A stretch of DNA of 64,000 bases. Origin: Rhizobiales bacterium CCH10-E5. Lineage in GTDB: Bacteria; Pseudomonadota; Alphaproteobacteria; Rhizobiales; Beijerinckiaceae. This document shows positions 28,996 through 39,145 of this stretch, piece by piece (within the stretch, counting starts at the first letter, position 1; every line of letters starts with the position of its first letter). The stretch is from assembly GCA_001556125.1 (NCBI GenBank), contig LSIG01000210.1, positions 1 to 64,000 of the forward strand, in the 5' to 3' direction. A program made the translations under genes and the position numbers. The notes beneath the pieces are model-generated. The model worked only from the letters and a program-made list of their open reading frames with translations. It made no database searches and was not told where the DNA came from.

Positions 28996-29997
28996 ATGCG
29001 CTTCAAGGCGTTCCCCCGCGCCCTCGCCACCGGCCTCTTCGCCAGCTTTTCGGCCGCGTTCCTGCTTGCAGGCCAGGCCGCAGCGGTCGAAGGCAAGCTC
29101 GTCCTCTACACGAGCCAGCCCAACACCGACGCCCAGCAGACCATCGACGCTTTCAAGGCCAAGCATCCCAAGGTCGAGATCAGCTTCGTGCGCGACGGGA
29201 CGCCGCGCGTCATGGCGAAACTGCGGGCCGAGTTCGAGGCGGGCGCGCCCCAGCCCGACCTGCTGCTGATCGCGGACGCGGTCACCATGGAAGGCCTCAA
29301 GAAGGAAGACCGCCTGCTGGCGCATGACAAGGCCGACATCTCGGCCTACCCCGCCGGCGTGCACGACAAGGCGAAGTTCTGGTTCGCGACCAAACTGATC
29401 ACCACGGGCATCGTCTACAACACCAAGGCGCCGCTGAAGCCGTCGAGCTGGCTCGACCTGACGAAGCCCGAAGCGAAGAACCTCGTCGCGATGCCCAGCC
29501 CGCTCAATTCGGGTGCGGCGATGATCCACACGATCACGCTCAGCAGCAACCTTCCGACCGGCTGGGGCTTCTATGAGGCGCTGCAGAAGAATGGCGCCCT
29601 CGCTGCCGGCGCCAATGGCGACATCCTCCGCCAGGTCGCCACGGGCGAGAAGCTCTACGGCATGATCGTCGACTTCATGCCGATTCGCGAGAAGGCCAAG
29701 GGCGCACCGGTCGAGTTCGTCTTCCCGAGCGAGGGCGTCTCGGCCGTGAGCGAGCCGGTGGCGATCCTGAAGACCAGCAAGAATCCCGAAGCCGCCAAGG
29801 CCTTCGTCGACTTCCTGCTGTCGAAGGAGGGCCAGGAACTCGCCCTCAAGCAGGGCTATGTCGCGGCCCACCCGGACGTCGCCCTGCCGGCCGGATACCC
29901 CGCCTGCAGCGCGATCAAGCTGATGCCGTTCGATGCCGCCAAGGCGCTGGCCGACGAACCCGCCGCCCGCAAGCGCTTCAGCGCGATCTTCGAGTGA
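28996..29997 (+). CDS. ABC transporter substrate-binding protein, iron(III)-type
   Basis: This 333-residue periplasmic protein has a signal peptide ending near AGQAAAVEGK, then the class start KLVLYTSQPNTDAQQTIDAFKA and the lobe motif TGIVYNTKAP. It resembles FbpA/AfuA-type ferric-binding proteins and phosphonate or thiamine relatives of the same fold. AAAGGAGA precedes the ATG. The permease gene overlaps its stop codon, so the two form an operon. The ligand is uncertain. Confidence 0.85.
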   Translation: MRFKAFPRALATGLFASFSAAFLLAGQAAAVEGKLVLYTSQPNTDAQQTIDAFKAKHPKVEISFVRDGTPRVMAKLRAEFEAGAPQPDLLLIADAVTMEGLKKEDRLLAHDKADISAYPAGVHDKAKFWFATKLITTGIVYNTKAPLKPSSWLDLTKPEAKNLVAMPSPLNSGAAMIHTITLSSNLPTGWGFYEALQKNGALAAGANGDILRQVATGEKLYGMIVDFMPIREKAKGAPVEFVFPSEGVSAVSEPVAILKTSKNPEAAKAFVDFLLSKEGQELALKQGYVAAHPDVALPAGYPACSAIKLMPFDAAKALADEPAARKRFSAIFE

Positions 29998-31739
29998 CGC
30001 TCGCCGCCCAGACCGGATGGCGCGAGGCGCCGGGCCGCCCGTCCTGGCGACACCCCGCCCTGCCGGCGGGGCTGGGGCTGCCGGTACTGGTCGCCGCCAT
30101 CGCGTTCCTGCTGGGCGGCGTGCCCTTCCTGCGTCTGGCGGGGGCCGCCCTCGCGCCTGGCGGGCAGTTCGCGCCCGCCGACGCCCTTGCCCTGCTCGCC
30201 AGCCGCTCGGCAATCAATGCGACGCTGCACACGCTCGAGACGGCCGGACTCTCGGCGCTCGGCGCGCTCCTGATCGGCGGCGCGGCGGCGATCCTGCTGA
30301 GCGTCACCGACATGCGCGGCAAGAGGCCGATCGCCTTCGCCCTCGTCTTCTCGATGATGATCGCGCCGCAGGTTGCCGCGCTCGCTTTTCTCAGCCTGTT
30401 CGCGCCGCAATCACCGATCCTGGCGCTGATCGGCCTCGCCCCGCCTCCGGGCACGCCGAACCCGCTGCTCGGTCGAGGCGGGATCGCGCTGGTCATGGCG
30501 CTGCACCACGCCCCGCTCGTCGCCATCACGCTCTGGACCGGGCTGCGCAGCGTGCCTCATTCGCTGATCGAGGCCGCCCAGATGGAGGGCGCGGGACCGG
30601 CGACCATCATCGGCCGCGTGCTGCTGCCGGTGCTGCGTCCGCAGATCATCGCCGCGGCGCTGCTCGCCTTCGTGGCCGGCATCGGCAATTTCGGGATTCC
30701 CGCGCTGCTCGGCCTGCCGGTGAACTATCTGACGCTGCCGACGCTGATCTACCGGCGCCTGTCGAGCTTCGGTCCGGCCGGCCTGCCGGACGCCGCCGCA
30801 CTCTCGATCCTCGTCGGGCTGGTCGCGGCGCTGGGCATTGCGGCCGGCATGCTGGCGACGCGGCGGGCCGGCGGCAAGGTCGAGATCGAGCGGCCGCTCG
30901 AGCCGTTCTGGACGCTCGGCCGGGCGCGGCCCTTCGTCACCGGCGCGCTATTGCTCCTGCTCGCAGTCAAGCTCGGCCTGCCCTTCCTGGCTCTGCTGGC
31001 AGAGGCGCTGACGCCGGCGCTCGGTGTCGCCCTGACTTGGCAGAGCCTGACCTTCGAGAAATTCGCCGAGGTTCTGCTGCGGCAGGACGTGACGATGCGG
31101 GCCTTTCGCAACTCCTTCCTCTTCGCCGGCAGCGCCGCGCTGATCCTGGCGCTCGGCTCGATTGCCTTCGCCTATGCCTTGGAGCGGCGGATGGGGAAGC
31201 TGCGCCGTATCGTCGAGGCGGTGATCGAGCTGCCCTATGCGCTGCCGGGCGTGGTGCTCGCCATCGCCTGCATCCTGATGTTCCTGAAGCCGCTGCCGCT
31301 GCTGGGCGTGAGCATCTACGCCACACCCTTCATCATCCTCTTCGCCTATCTCGCGCGCTTCCTGCCGCTGGCGCTGAAGGCGCCGCTGGCCGCCATGGCG
31401 CAGATCGAGGCGCATCACGAAGAGGCGGCGCGGCTCGACGGCGTGACGCTCTGGCAGATGCTGCGCTTCATCGTGGCGCCCATCCTCGCCCCGGCAGCGG
31501 TGGTGAGTGCGCTGATGGTGTTCCTCGTGGCCTTCAACGAGCTGACCGTCTCGGCCCTGCTCTGGTCGTCAGGCACCGAAACACTCGGCGTGGTGCTTTT
31601 CTCTCTCAAGGAAGCGGGTCTCGCCGGCGAGGCGGCGGCCGTCGCGATCAGCGCCTCGGTCGTGATCCTCGCCGCGATGCTGACGCTCGACCGGCTGGCG
31701 AAGCGGTTTCCCGGCAACGTTCTGCCCTGGCGAATCTAG
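29994..31739 (+). CDS. ABC transporter permease, fused two-domain iron type
   Basis: The 581-residue protein has about twelve membrane helices in two homologous halves, each with a permease EAA-type loop: LIEAAQMEGAGPATIIGRVLLP in the first half and HHEEAARLDGVTLWQMLRFIVAP in the second (each split at its hinge). This FbpB/SfuB-like fusion normally works with a binding protein and an ATPase. The GTG start overlaps the stop codon of the binding-protein gene. No ATP-binding gene follows; the next gene is a convergent LysR regulator. Confidence 0.88.
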   Translation: MTLAAQTGWREAPGRPSWRHPALPAGLGLPVLVAAIAFLLGGVPFLRLAGAALAPGGQFAPADALALLASRSAINATLHTLETAGLSALGALLIGGAAAILLSVTDMRGKRPIAFALVFSMMIAPQVAALAFLSLFAPQSPILALIGLAPPPGTPNPLLGRGGIALVMALHHAPLVAITLWTGLRSVPHSLIEAAQMEGAGPATIIGRVLLPVLRPQIIAAALLAFVAGIGNFGIPALLGLPVNYLTLPTLIYRRLSSFGPAGLPDAAALSILVGLVAALGIAAGMLATRRAGGKVEIERPLEPFWTLGRARPFVTGALLLLLAVKLGLPFLALLAEALTPALGVALTWQSLTFEKFAEVLLRQDVTMRAFRNSFLFAGSAALILALGSIAFAYALERRMGKLRRIVEAVIELPYALPGVVLAIACILMFLKPLPLLGVSIYATPFIILFAYLARFLPLALKAPLAAMAQIEAHHEEAARLDGVTLWQMLRFIVAPILAPAAVVSALMVFLVAFNELTVSALLWSSGTETLGVVLFSLKEAGLAGEAAAVAISASVVILAAMLTLDRLAKRFPGNVLPWRI

Positions 31740-31779
31740 CCCATAGTCGAACTGACGAGCCGCATCGCAGCCCGAGCGA

Positions 31780-32703
31780 TCAAGCCGGCGACGCCGCCGC
31801 CTGTGTCTCGCCCATCAGCAGGGCGCGGTTCGCCTTGGCCTCGCGGACGATGAAATCGACGATCGCCCGGACGCGGGCCACGTCCTTCAGATCGGCATGG
31901 ACGAGCATCCAGAAGGAGCGCGTGATCGAGACCGTCTCGGGCAGCACCGGCACCAGCCTCGGCTCGTCCGCCGCCATGAAGTGGTGGATCACGCCGATAC
32001 CCGCTCCGGAGACGACAGCGTTCATTTGCGCCAGCACGCTCGAACTCTGCACCTGGGCGCGGAGGCCCTTGGCGATTTCGTCGAGATAGTCGAGTTCGGG
32101 GGTGAAGATCAGATCGTCGATGTAACCGACGATGCGGTGGGCGAAGAGATCCTCCGGCTTCGTCACGGGCGGCATGGCGTCGAGATAATCCCGGCTTGCA
32201 TAGAGGCCGAGGCGGTAGTCCGAGAGCTTGCGCGCGACGACCTTGCCCTCCTTGGGCGGCGCGAGCGTGATCGCGACATCGGCCTCGCGCTTCGAGAGCG
32301 AGAGCAGCCGGGGCATGGCGATGAGCTGGAGTTCGAGGCCGGGATAGACGCCGGCGAGCTTGGCCAGTCGCGGTGCGAGGAAGACCGTGCCGAAGCCGTC
32401 CGGCGCGCCGATCCGGACCGTGCCGGCCAGCGCCATGTCGGCGCCGCCGATGTCGCTCTGGATCGCCAGCGCATCGGTTTCCATGTTCTCGGCGCGGACC
32501 AGCAGACGCTCGCCATGCGCCGTCAGCGTATAGCCCTGCGGGCGCCGCTCGAAGAGCTTGGCCTTGAGCGATTCCTCGAGCGAGGTGATGCGACGCGAAA
32601 CGGTGGCGTGATCGGCGCCCAGGCGCCGGGCGGCGGCGGTCAGGCGGCCGGAGCGGGCCACGGCGAGGAAAAAGCGCAGATCATCCCAGTCGAACCGCTC
32701 CAT
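31780..32703 (-). CDS. LysR-family transcriptional regulator
   Basis: This 307-residue protein has a winged HTH (FDWDDLRFFLAVARSGRLT, GADHATVSRRITSLEE) and a C-terminal effector domain. It is divergent from mmsA, so it probably regulates the valine-catabolism genes. The ATG at 32703 begins the canonical N-terminus; a start ten codons upstream is possible. The recognition helix GADHATVSRR places it in the subgroup with short N-termini that often senses amino-acid-derived metabolites; this is a loose inference. Confidence 0.92.
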   Translation of the reverse strand: MERFDWDDLRFFLAVARSGRLTAAARRLGADHATVSRRITSLEESLKAKLFERRPQGYTLTAHGERLLVRAENMETDALAIQSDIGGADMALAGTVRIGAPDGFGTVFLAPRLAKLAGVYPGLELQLIAMPRLLSLSKREADVAITLAPPKEGKVVARKLSDYRLGLYASRDYLDAMPPVTKPEDLFAHRIVGYIDDLIFTPELDYLDEIAKGLRAQVQSSSVLAQMNAVVSGAGIGVIHHFMAADEPRLVPVLPETVSITRSFWMLVHADLKDVARVRAIVDFIVREAKANRALLMGETQAAASPA

Positions 32704-32775
32704 CGCCACTCCCCGGTATTTGCTTTTCCGCACGCCGTCGGCTCAGCAGTCGCTATAGCCGTGCGCAAACAGGAA

Positions 32776-32821
32776 TGGTAGGGGAGAGCGGAATTTCGAG
32801 CCATCACCATTGGTAGGGGAG
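32776..32821 (+). repeat. Direct repeat carrying the mmsA ribosome binding site
   Basis: The 11-base sequence TGGTAGGGGAG occurs at 32776-32786 and again at 32811-32821. The second copy is the ribosome binding site of mmsA, 6 bases before the ATG. The duplicated purine-rich element is unusual in such a short leader. Confidence 0.6.
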
Positions 32822-32827
32822 GACGCG

Positions 32828-34324
<1,497 letters not shown>

Positions 34325-34331
34325 GAACGAC

Positions 34332-34369
34332 CACCTCCCTTGCTATCATCTTTGATAGCAAGGGAGGTG
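34332..34369. promoter_or_regulatory. Perfect 17-bp palindrome covering the antitoxin ribosome binding site
   Basis: CACCTCCCTTGCTATCA, loop TCTT, then TGATAGCAAGGGAGGTG. The right arm contains the GGGAGG ribosome binding site placed five bases before the antitoxin ATG at 34374. As DNA it could be the autoregulatory operator of the RHH antitoxin. As RNA read through from mmsA it would hide the ribosome binding site and could also end mmsA transcripts. No T-run follows. Confidence 0.8.
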
Positions 34370-34373
34370 TGGC

Positions 34374-34631
34374 ATGGGCAATCTGCTGATCCGCGATGTC
34401 GAGGAGGCGGTGGTGCGGCGACTGAAGCTCAAGGCCGAACTCAACGGGACATCACTGCAGCACGAAGCCAGCCTCGCGTTGACGCGTGGTGCTCCGCTGA
34501 CCGGCGCGGATCGGAAGGCTCTGTTCGAGAAGTTCGAGCGCGAACACGGCTTCCCGAAAGTGAACATAAGCGGGGCCGAAATCGTCCGAGAGATCCGCGA
34601 TGAAGCGGACGATTGGGACCGCGATCTGTGA
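34374..34631 (+). CDS. Ribbon-helix-helix antitoxin, FitA/VapB-like
   Basis: This 85-residue protein's N-terminal RHH DNA-binding region is NLLIRDVEEAVVRRLKLKAE followed by NGTSLQHEASLAL. The acidic C-terminus (EIVREIRDEADDWDRDL) should wrap the toxin. Family members neutralise PIN-domain RNases and repress their own operon. Its stop codon overlaps the toxin start by one base, indicating translational coupling. The pair lies inside the valine-catabolism gene set. Confidence 0.88.
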   Translation: MGNLLIRDVEEAVVRRLKLKAELNGTSLQHEASLALTRGAPLTGADRKALFEKFEREHGFPKVNISGAEIVREIRDEADDWDRDL

Positions 34632-35035
34632 TGATCGTCGACACCAGCGTGCTGTTCGACGCGGTGGTCGATGGCCCTCGCAGTCACACTGCAAGGACGG
34701 CCATGGCTGAGGTAGAGACCTTGTTGGCGCCGGACCTGATCCGCATCGAGTTGGCCAATGCATTGACGCGATCGGTCCGGCGCAACGCCGTTACGTCTGC
34801 GTTCGCGCGTGCCGCTTACGATTTCGCAGAAGGGCTCGTGCCGATCGAACCAAGCGTGCCGGAGGTTTCGCGTGCGCTCGAGTTGTCGCTGGAACTCGTC
34901 CATCCGTGCGCAGACTGTCTTTTTTTGGCCTTTTCGGAAAGGCGCGGCGCTCGCCTCGCCACCTCCGATGCGCAGTTCGCACGCAAGCTCGCTGGCACGG
35001 GCTACGCCCGTCTGATCCATCTGATCGAGGCTTGA
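34631..35035 (+). CDS. PIN-domain toxin, VapC-like ribonuclease
   Basis: This 134-residue protein carries the four acidic metal ligands of the PIN fold: Asp in [11 protein letters not shown], Glu in [11 protein letters not shown], Asp in [11 protein letters not shown] and Asp in [10 protein letters not shown]. VapC toxins cleave tRNA or rRNA to slow translation. The start is the ATG overlapping the antitoxin stop; an upstream in-frame GTG or ATG-like start is less likely. The downstream acyl-CoA dehydrogenase gene begins four bases after the stop, so its expression may depend on this module's transcript. Confidence 0.9.
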   Translation: MIVDTSVLFDAVVDGPRSHTARTAMAEVETLLAPDLIRIELANALTRSVRRNAVTSAFARAAYDFAEGLVPIEPSVPEVSRALELSLELVHPCADCLFLAFSERRGARLATSDAQFARKLAGTGYARLIHLIEA

Positions 35036-35039
35036 CCCT

Positions 35040-36194
35040 ATGACCGCCTTCGCCCTCTCCGAAGATCAGCTCGCCATTCAGGGCATGGCCACCGCCTTCG
35101 CCGCCGAGACGCTCGCGCCCAACGCGATGCGCTGGGACGAGGAGAAGCATTTCCCCGTCCCTGAAATGCGCCAGGCGGCGGCGCTCGGCATGGGCGGCAT
35201 CTACATCGCCGAGGATGTCGGGGGCTCCGGCCTCACGCGGCTCGATGCGGCGCTGATCTTCGAGGCGCTCTCGACCGGCTGCCCGACGGTGGCGGCCTAT
35301 ATCTCGATCCACAACATGTGCGCCTGGATGATCGACCGCTACGGCTCGGCCGAGCAGCGGGCGGCCTTCCTGCCGAAGCTCTGCACGATGGAGCATCTGG
35401 CGAGCTACTGCCTGACCGAGCCCGGCGCCGGCTCGGACGCCGCCGCGCTCAAGACGAAGGCGGTCCGCGACGGCGACCATTACATCCTCGACGGGCAGAA
35501 GCAGTTCATCTCGGGCGCCGGCGTCTCCGACCTCTATGTCGTGATGGTGCGCACCGGCGAGGCCGGCCCCTCGGGCATCTCGACCCTCGTCGTCGAGAAG
35601 GGCACGCCCGGCCTTTCCTTTGGCGCCAACGAGAAAAAGATGGGCTGGAACGCCCAGCCGACCCGCGCCGTGATCTTCGAGAACTGCCGCGTTCCCGTCG
35701 CCAACCGGCTGGGACCCGAGGGCATCGGCTTCAAGATCGCGATGGCGGGGCTGGATGGCGGGCGCCTCAACATCGGGGCCTGCTCGCTCGGCGGCGCGCA
35801 AAGCGCGCTCGACAAGGCGCTGGCCTATGCACAGGAGCGCAAGGCCTTCGGCTCGCGCATCGCGGATTTCCAGGCGTTGCAGTTCAAGCTCGCCGACATG
35901 GCCACGGAGCTGGAGGCCGCGCGCAGCCTGCTCTGGCGGGCTGCGGCGGCGCTCGACGCCAAGACGCCGGACGCCACCAAGCTCTGCGCGATGGCCAAGC
36001 GCGTCGCGACCGATACGGGCTTCACCGTCGCCAACGAGGCGCTGCAGATCCATGGCGGCTATGGCTATCTCGCCGATTACGGGATCGAGAAGATCGTCCG
36101 CGATCTGCGCGTCCACCAAATCCTCGAAGGCACCAACGAGGTGATGCGGATGATCGTGGCGCGCGGGCTGGTCGGCCGGGCGAAGGGGAATTGA
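35040..36194 (+). CDS. Acyl-CoA dehydrogenase, probable isobutyryl-CoA dehydrogenase
   Basis: This 384-residue flavoenzyme has [19 protein letters not shown], the second signature [20 protein letters not shown] (with one residue before it), and the catalytic Glu in [18 protein letters not shown]. Its neighbours mmsA and mmsB point to isobutyryl-CoA (valine) as substrate. There is no good ribosome binding site in the short 4-base gap after the toxin gene, so translation may be coupled. Short- or branched-chain specificity is inferred from context. Confidence 0.88.
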   Translation: MTAFALSEDQLAIQGMATAFAAETLAPNAMRWDEEKHFPVPEMRQAAALGMGGIYIAEDVGGSGLTRLDAALIFEALSTGCPTVAAYISIHNMCAWMIDRYGSAEQRAAFLPKLCTMEHLASYCLTEPGAGSDAAALKTKAVRDGDHYILDGQKQFISGAGVSDLYVVMVRTGEAGPSGISTLVVEKGTPGLSFGANEKKMGWNAQPTRAVIFENCRVPVANRLGPEGIGFKIAMAGLDGGRLNIGACSLGGAQSALDKALAYAQERKAFGSRIADFQALQFKLADMATELEAARSLLWRAAAALDAKTPDATKLCAMAKRVATDTGFTVANEALQIHGGYGYLADYGIEKIVRDLRVHQILEGTNEVMRMIVARGLVGRAKGN

Positions 36195-36202
36195 AACGCG
36201 GC

Positions 36203-36279
36203 GTCATTCTCAGGCGGAGCGAAGCGCAGACCCGAGAATCTCTGTCATGAGCTGGTCGGCTCAAGGCCGACCATGACGT
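36203..36279. repeat. Composite intergenic palindrome between the acyl-CoA dehydrogenase gene and mmsB
   Basis: The first half holds GTCATTCTC and its partner GAGAATCTC around a GGAGCGAAGCGCAGACC core. The second half is the hairpin TGGTCGGC-TCAAG-GCCGACCA (36253-36273) followed by TGACGTCG, the same element as at 24269-24297. These appear to be dispersed rhizobial extragenic elements. Confidence 0.75.
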
Positions 36280-36302
36280 CGCAACCAACAGGAGAAACGA
36301 CC

Positions 36303-37190
36303 ATGACCAGCATCGCCTTCATCGGCCTCGGCAATATGGGCGGCCCGATGGCCGGGAACCTCGTCAAGGCTGGGCATGAGGTCCACGCCTTCGATCTGGT
36401 TCAGGCGTCGAAGGACGCCGCGGCCGAACTCGGCGTCTTGATTGCCGGCTCGGCGCAGGAGGCCGTCGCGGGCGCCGAGGTCGTCGTCACGATGCTGCCG
36501 GCCGGCAAGCATGTGCTCGCCGTCTGGAGCGACGTGCTGCCCCGCGTGAAGAACGGTGCCCTGATCATCGACTGCTCGACCGTCGATGTCGAAAGCGCAC
36601 GCAAGGCGCATGGGCTGGCCGGCGAACGCGGTTGCCTCTCGCTCGACGCTCCGGTCTCTGGCGGCACGGGCGGGGCCAAGGGCGGCACGCTGACCTTCAT
36701 GGTCGGCGGCTCCGAGGAGGCCTTCGCGCTGGGTGAGCCGATCCTGAAGGCGATGGGCCGGCGCATCGTGCATTGCGGCGCCGCGGGCAACGGCCAGGCC
36801 GCCAAGATCTGCAACAACATGATCCTCGGCATCTCGATGATCGGCGTGTCGGAGGCCTTCGTCCTGGCGGAGAAGCTAGGCCTGCCGCATCAGGCGCTGT
36901 TCGACGTCGCTTCGACCTCGTCGGGCCAGTGCTGGTCGCTGACGACCTATTGCCCGGTGCCGGGCCCGGTGCCGACCTCGCCGGCCAACAACGAGTACAA
37001 GCCCGGCTTCGCCTCGGCCCTGATGCTGAAGGACCTCAAGCTCTCGCAGGAGGCCGCCCAGGCCGCCGGTGCGTCCACGCCGCTCGGCGCCGCCGCGACG
37101 CAGCTCTACGGGCTGCACAATGCCTGGGGCGAAGGCGGCACCGATTTCTCGGCCATCGTCCATCTGCTGCGCGGCCGCAGCGCCTCGTAA
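36303..37190 (+). CDS. mmsB: 3-hydroxyisobutyrate dehydrogenase
   Basis: This NAD-dependent enzyme oxidises 3-hydroxyisobutyrate to methylmalonate semialdehyde, the substrate of MmsA. The 295-residue protein begins with SIAFIGLGNMGGPMAGNLVKAG, and has the substrate motif LDAPVSGGTGGAKGGTL and the catalytic Lys region GAAGNGQAAKICNNM. The ATG at 36303 directly starts the Rossmann strand. Together with mmsA and the acyl-CoA dehydrogenase it forms the lower valine pathway. Confidence 0.95.
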   Translation: MTSIAFIGLGNMGGPMAGNLVKAGHEVHAFDLVQASKDAAAELGVLIAGSAQEAVAGAEVVVTMLPAGKHVLAVWSDVLPRVKNGALIIDCSTVDVESARKAHGLAGERGCLSLDAPVSGGTGGAKGGTLTFMVGGSEEAFALGEPILKAMGRRIVHCGAAGNGQAAKICNNMILGISMIGVSEAFVLAEKLGLPHQALFDVASTSSGQCWSLTTYCPVPGPVPTSPANNEYKPGFASALMLKDLKLSQEAAQAAGASTPLGAAATQLYGLHNAWGEGGTDFSAIVHLLRGRSAS

Positions 37191-37233
37191 GCGTGCTTGC
37201 GCGAGGGCGTGAGCCGGGTTTAGGACGGAGGGC

Positions 37234-38190
37234 ATGAACGACGCCTCCCGTCCCCGCGAACGCTCGGCCCTCACCGGCTTCGCCGTCAACAAGCTCGACC
37301 GGCGCGAGGATCTGCGCAACAACCCCGATGCCGTCAACGCGCTACGCCACCGCTCGGATACGCGCATCGCCGTCGTCGCCGGTGAGACGCCGATCCTGAA
37401 GAAGCTCGACGGCGAGGCGCTCTCGATCTGGTTCAGCCATGGCGAGACGCAGTCGCTCGGCGACGGGCTGGAGGAGGCCTTCCTCGGCCTGGCGCCCGAT
37501 GGCGCCCCGCGTTTCGGGCGCCTGCTGGACCGGGCGCAGGCGGATGTACTGCGGGCGCGGCCCGAACTGGTTGTCACGGATCTGCGCTCGGTCGCGCTCA
37601 AGCGGCTGGTCCCGGAGGACGAGGTCGGCCCGCTCGGCCAGGCCAAGGCGCTGCTGGACTGGCATGCGCGCCACCGCTTCTGCGCCCAGTGCGGCGGACC
37701 GACCCATCTCGGCGCCTCGGGCTGGAAGCGCGAATGCAGCGCCTGCGGCGCCCAGCACTTCCCGCGTACCGACCCGGTCGTGATCATGCTGGTGACGCGC
37801 GGCGAGAGCTGCCTGCTGGCGCGCCAGGCGCGTTTCGCGCCGGGGATGTATTCCTGCATCGCCGGCTTCGTCGAGCCGGGCGAGACCTTCGAGGACGCGG
37901 TGCGCCGCGAGAGCTGGGAGGAGGCCGGCCTGCGCGTCGGCACCGTCCGCTACATCGCCTCGCAGCCCTGGCCCTTCCCCTCCTCGCTGATGATCGGCTG
38001 CATCGCGGAGGCGCTGAACGACGAGATCGTGCTCGACATGACCGAGCTCGAGGCCGGGCGCTGGTTCACCCGCGACGAGGCGCTGGCGATGCTGGACGGC
38101 ACCCATCCCGAGGGCTTCACCAGCCCGCAGCATCTCGCGATCGCCAACACGCTACTGCGAGCCTGGGCGGTCGAGGGCGAGACGGCTTGA
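37234..38190 (+). CDS. nudC: NAD(+) diphosphatase NudC
   Basis: NudC hydrolyses NADH/NAD to NMN(H) and AMP, and in some bacteria decaps NAD-capped RNA. The 318-residue protein has an N-terminal NUDIX-like domain, a zinc ribbon with four cysteines (FCAQCGG and CSACGAQHFPRTDP), and the Nudix box GFVEPGETFEDAVRRESWEEAGL. The family motif SQPWPFPSSLM is present. It starts 43 bases after mmsB. Confidence 0.95.
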   Translation: MNDASRPRERSALTGFAVNKLDRREDLRNNPDAVNALRHRSDTRIAVVAGETPILKKLDGEALSIWFSHGETQSLGDGLEEAFLGLAPDGAPRFGRLLDRAQADVLRARPELVVTDLRSVALKRLVPEDEVGPLGQAKALLDWHARHRFCAQCGGPTHLGASGWKRECSACGAQHFPRTDPVVIMLVTRGESCLLARQARFAPGMYSCIAGFVEPGETFEDAVRRESWEEAGLRVGTVRYIASQPWPFPSSLMIGCIAEALNDEIVLDMTELEAGRWFTRDEALAMLDGTHPEGFTSPQHLAIANTLLRAWAVEGETA

Positions 38191-38236
38191 TCAGGAGCGA
38201 TCGGTAGAGCGCCTTCTCAGCAGGGATCCTAGGTCA

Positions 38237-38962
38237 GTGAAGCGCTGCTATTCTTGCCTAGCGTTGTTGATCCTGTCGCCGGCACTCCTGTTACTCGGCT
38301 ATTATGCCATCTACAGCCGCGAATTTGCGTATCGCATCTCGCTTACGGTCGAAACCCCGGCGGGACTCCGCCAAGGCTCGAGCGTCATTCGCGTCTTCTT
38401 TGGGCCGAGTTTCGGTTGGTCGTCGCGCGGAATCAGTTCGAGGGGAGAGGCAACCTTCATCGATCTCGGCGAGGGCAAGCACGTTGTCGCGCTTCTGGCC
38501 CAAGGCCCGCGCGGCGACGCGGGCAATCTGCAGACGCTCGTGTCGCAGGCTCTTTTTGGCCTGAGTCCGCAGGGTTATCTCAAGCGAGCTCCGATCGAGG
38601 TCGCAGAGTTACCTGTTGGCACGCGTGTTGCGCTGGTGGGTGAGACCATTCCCACGCTGGTGACATTCAGGAACACGAACGATCGCGCCAGCGCCAAGGT
38701 CGTCGCGCCGACAGGTTTCGCAGCGAGCTTCGGCCAAGGTTACGAACTGAGAAGTGCCGATCTTGAGATCGTGTCCGCCGGGATCTGGCCGTTCAACCTG
38801 TTGCCGGTTCCGTGGCCGAAATCGCTGTTTGGCGAATCGGTGATCCGACAGATTGAGTCTCGGTTGCCCTTTCTCGTTACGGATCGAGAGCAGCTTTGGA
38901 CGCAACGCACTCCTCCCAACGCTCCATACATTACCCAATTGCGGCAATTCTTGAGGGACTGA
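38237..38962 (+). CDS. Hypothetical membrane-anchored protein
   Basis: This 241-residue protein from a GTG start has an N-terminal hydrophobic helix (LALLILSPALLLLGYYAIY) and a predicted periplasmic domain. That domain includes LTVETPAGLRQGSSVIRV, an HVVALLAQGPRGD segment and FRNTNDRASAKVV, which suggest a beta-rich fold. I do not recognise the family. Base composition is lower in GC than the neighbours, and an IS remnant follows directly, so recent acquisition is plausible. Confidence 0.65.
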   Translation: MKRCYSCLALLILSPALLLLGYYAIYSREFAYRISLTVETPAGLRQGSSVIRVFFGPSFGWSSRGISSRGEATFIDLGEGKHVVALLAQGPRGDAGNLQTLVSQALFGLSPQGYLKRAPIEVAELPVGTRVALVGETIPTLVTFRNTNDRASAKVVAPTGFAASFGQGYELRSADLEIVSAGIWPFNLLPVPWPKSLFGESVIRQIESRLPFLVTDREQLWTQRTPPNAPYITQLRQFLRD

Positions 38963-38973
38963 ACGATGGCGTT

Positions 38974-39096
38974 ATGGAGTTGACCCGGTTTTGTGGACAC
39001 CCCTGAAGTCATTTGCCGGAGTGTCTGATCCCGCGTTTTCGATCCTCGTATCTGCCGGAGTTCCGGCGGCAGATGGTCGAGATGGAGCGAAAGCCG
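38974..39096 (+). mobile_element. Remnant of an IS3-type insertion sequence
   Basis: GGAGTTGACCCGGTTTTGTG followed by GACACC resembles the left end of IS3/IS911-related elements. About 35 bases later, a short frame from a non-ATG codon reads RSSYLPEFRRQMVEMER, close to the start of the OrfA transposase (the familiar pattern is a Tyr-Pro-x-EFRRQMVEL stretch). The rest of the transposase and the right end are missing, so only a 5' fragment remains beside pheA. Confidence 0.6.
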
Positions 39097-39145
39097 CTTC
39101 TTAGCGACAGAGAGGGTGCCCTCCGCCACGACAGCCGCCCTGCCC

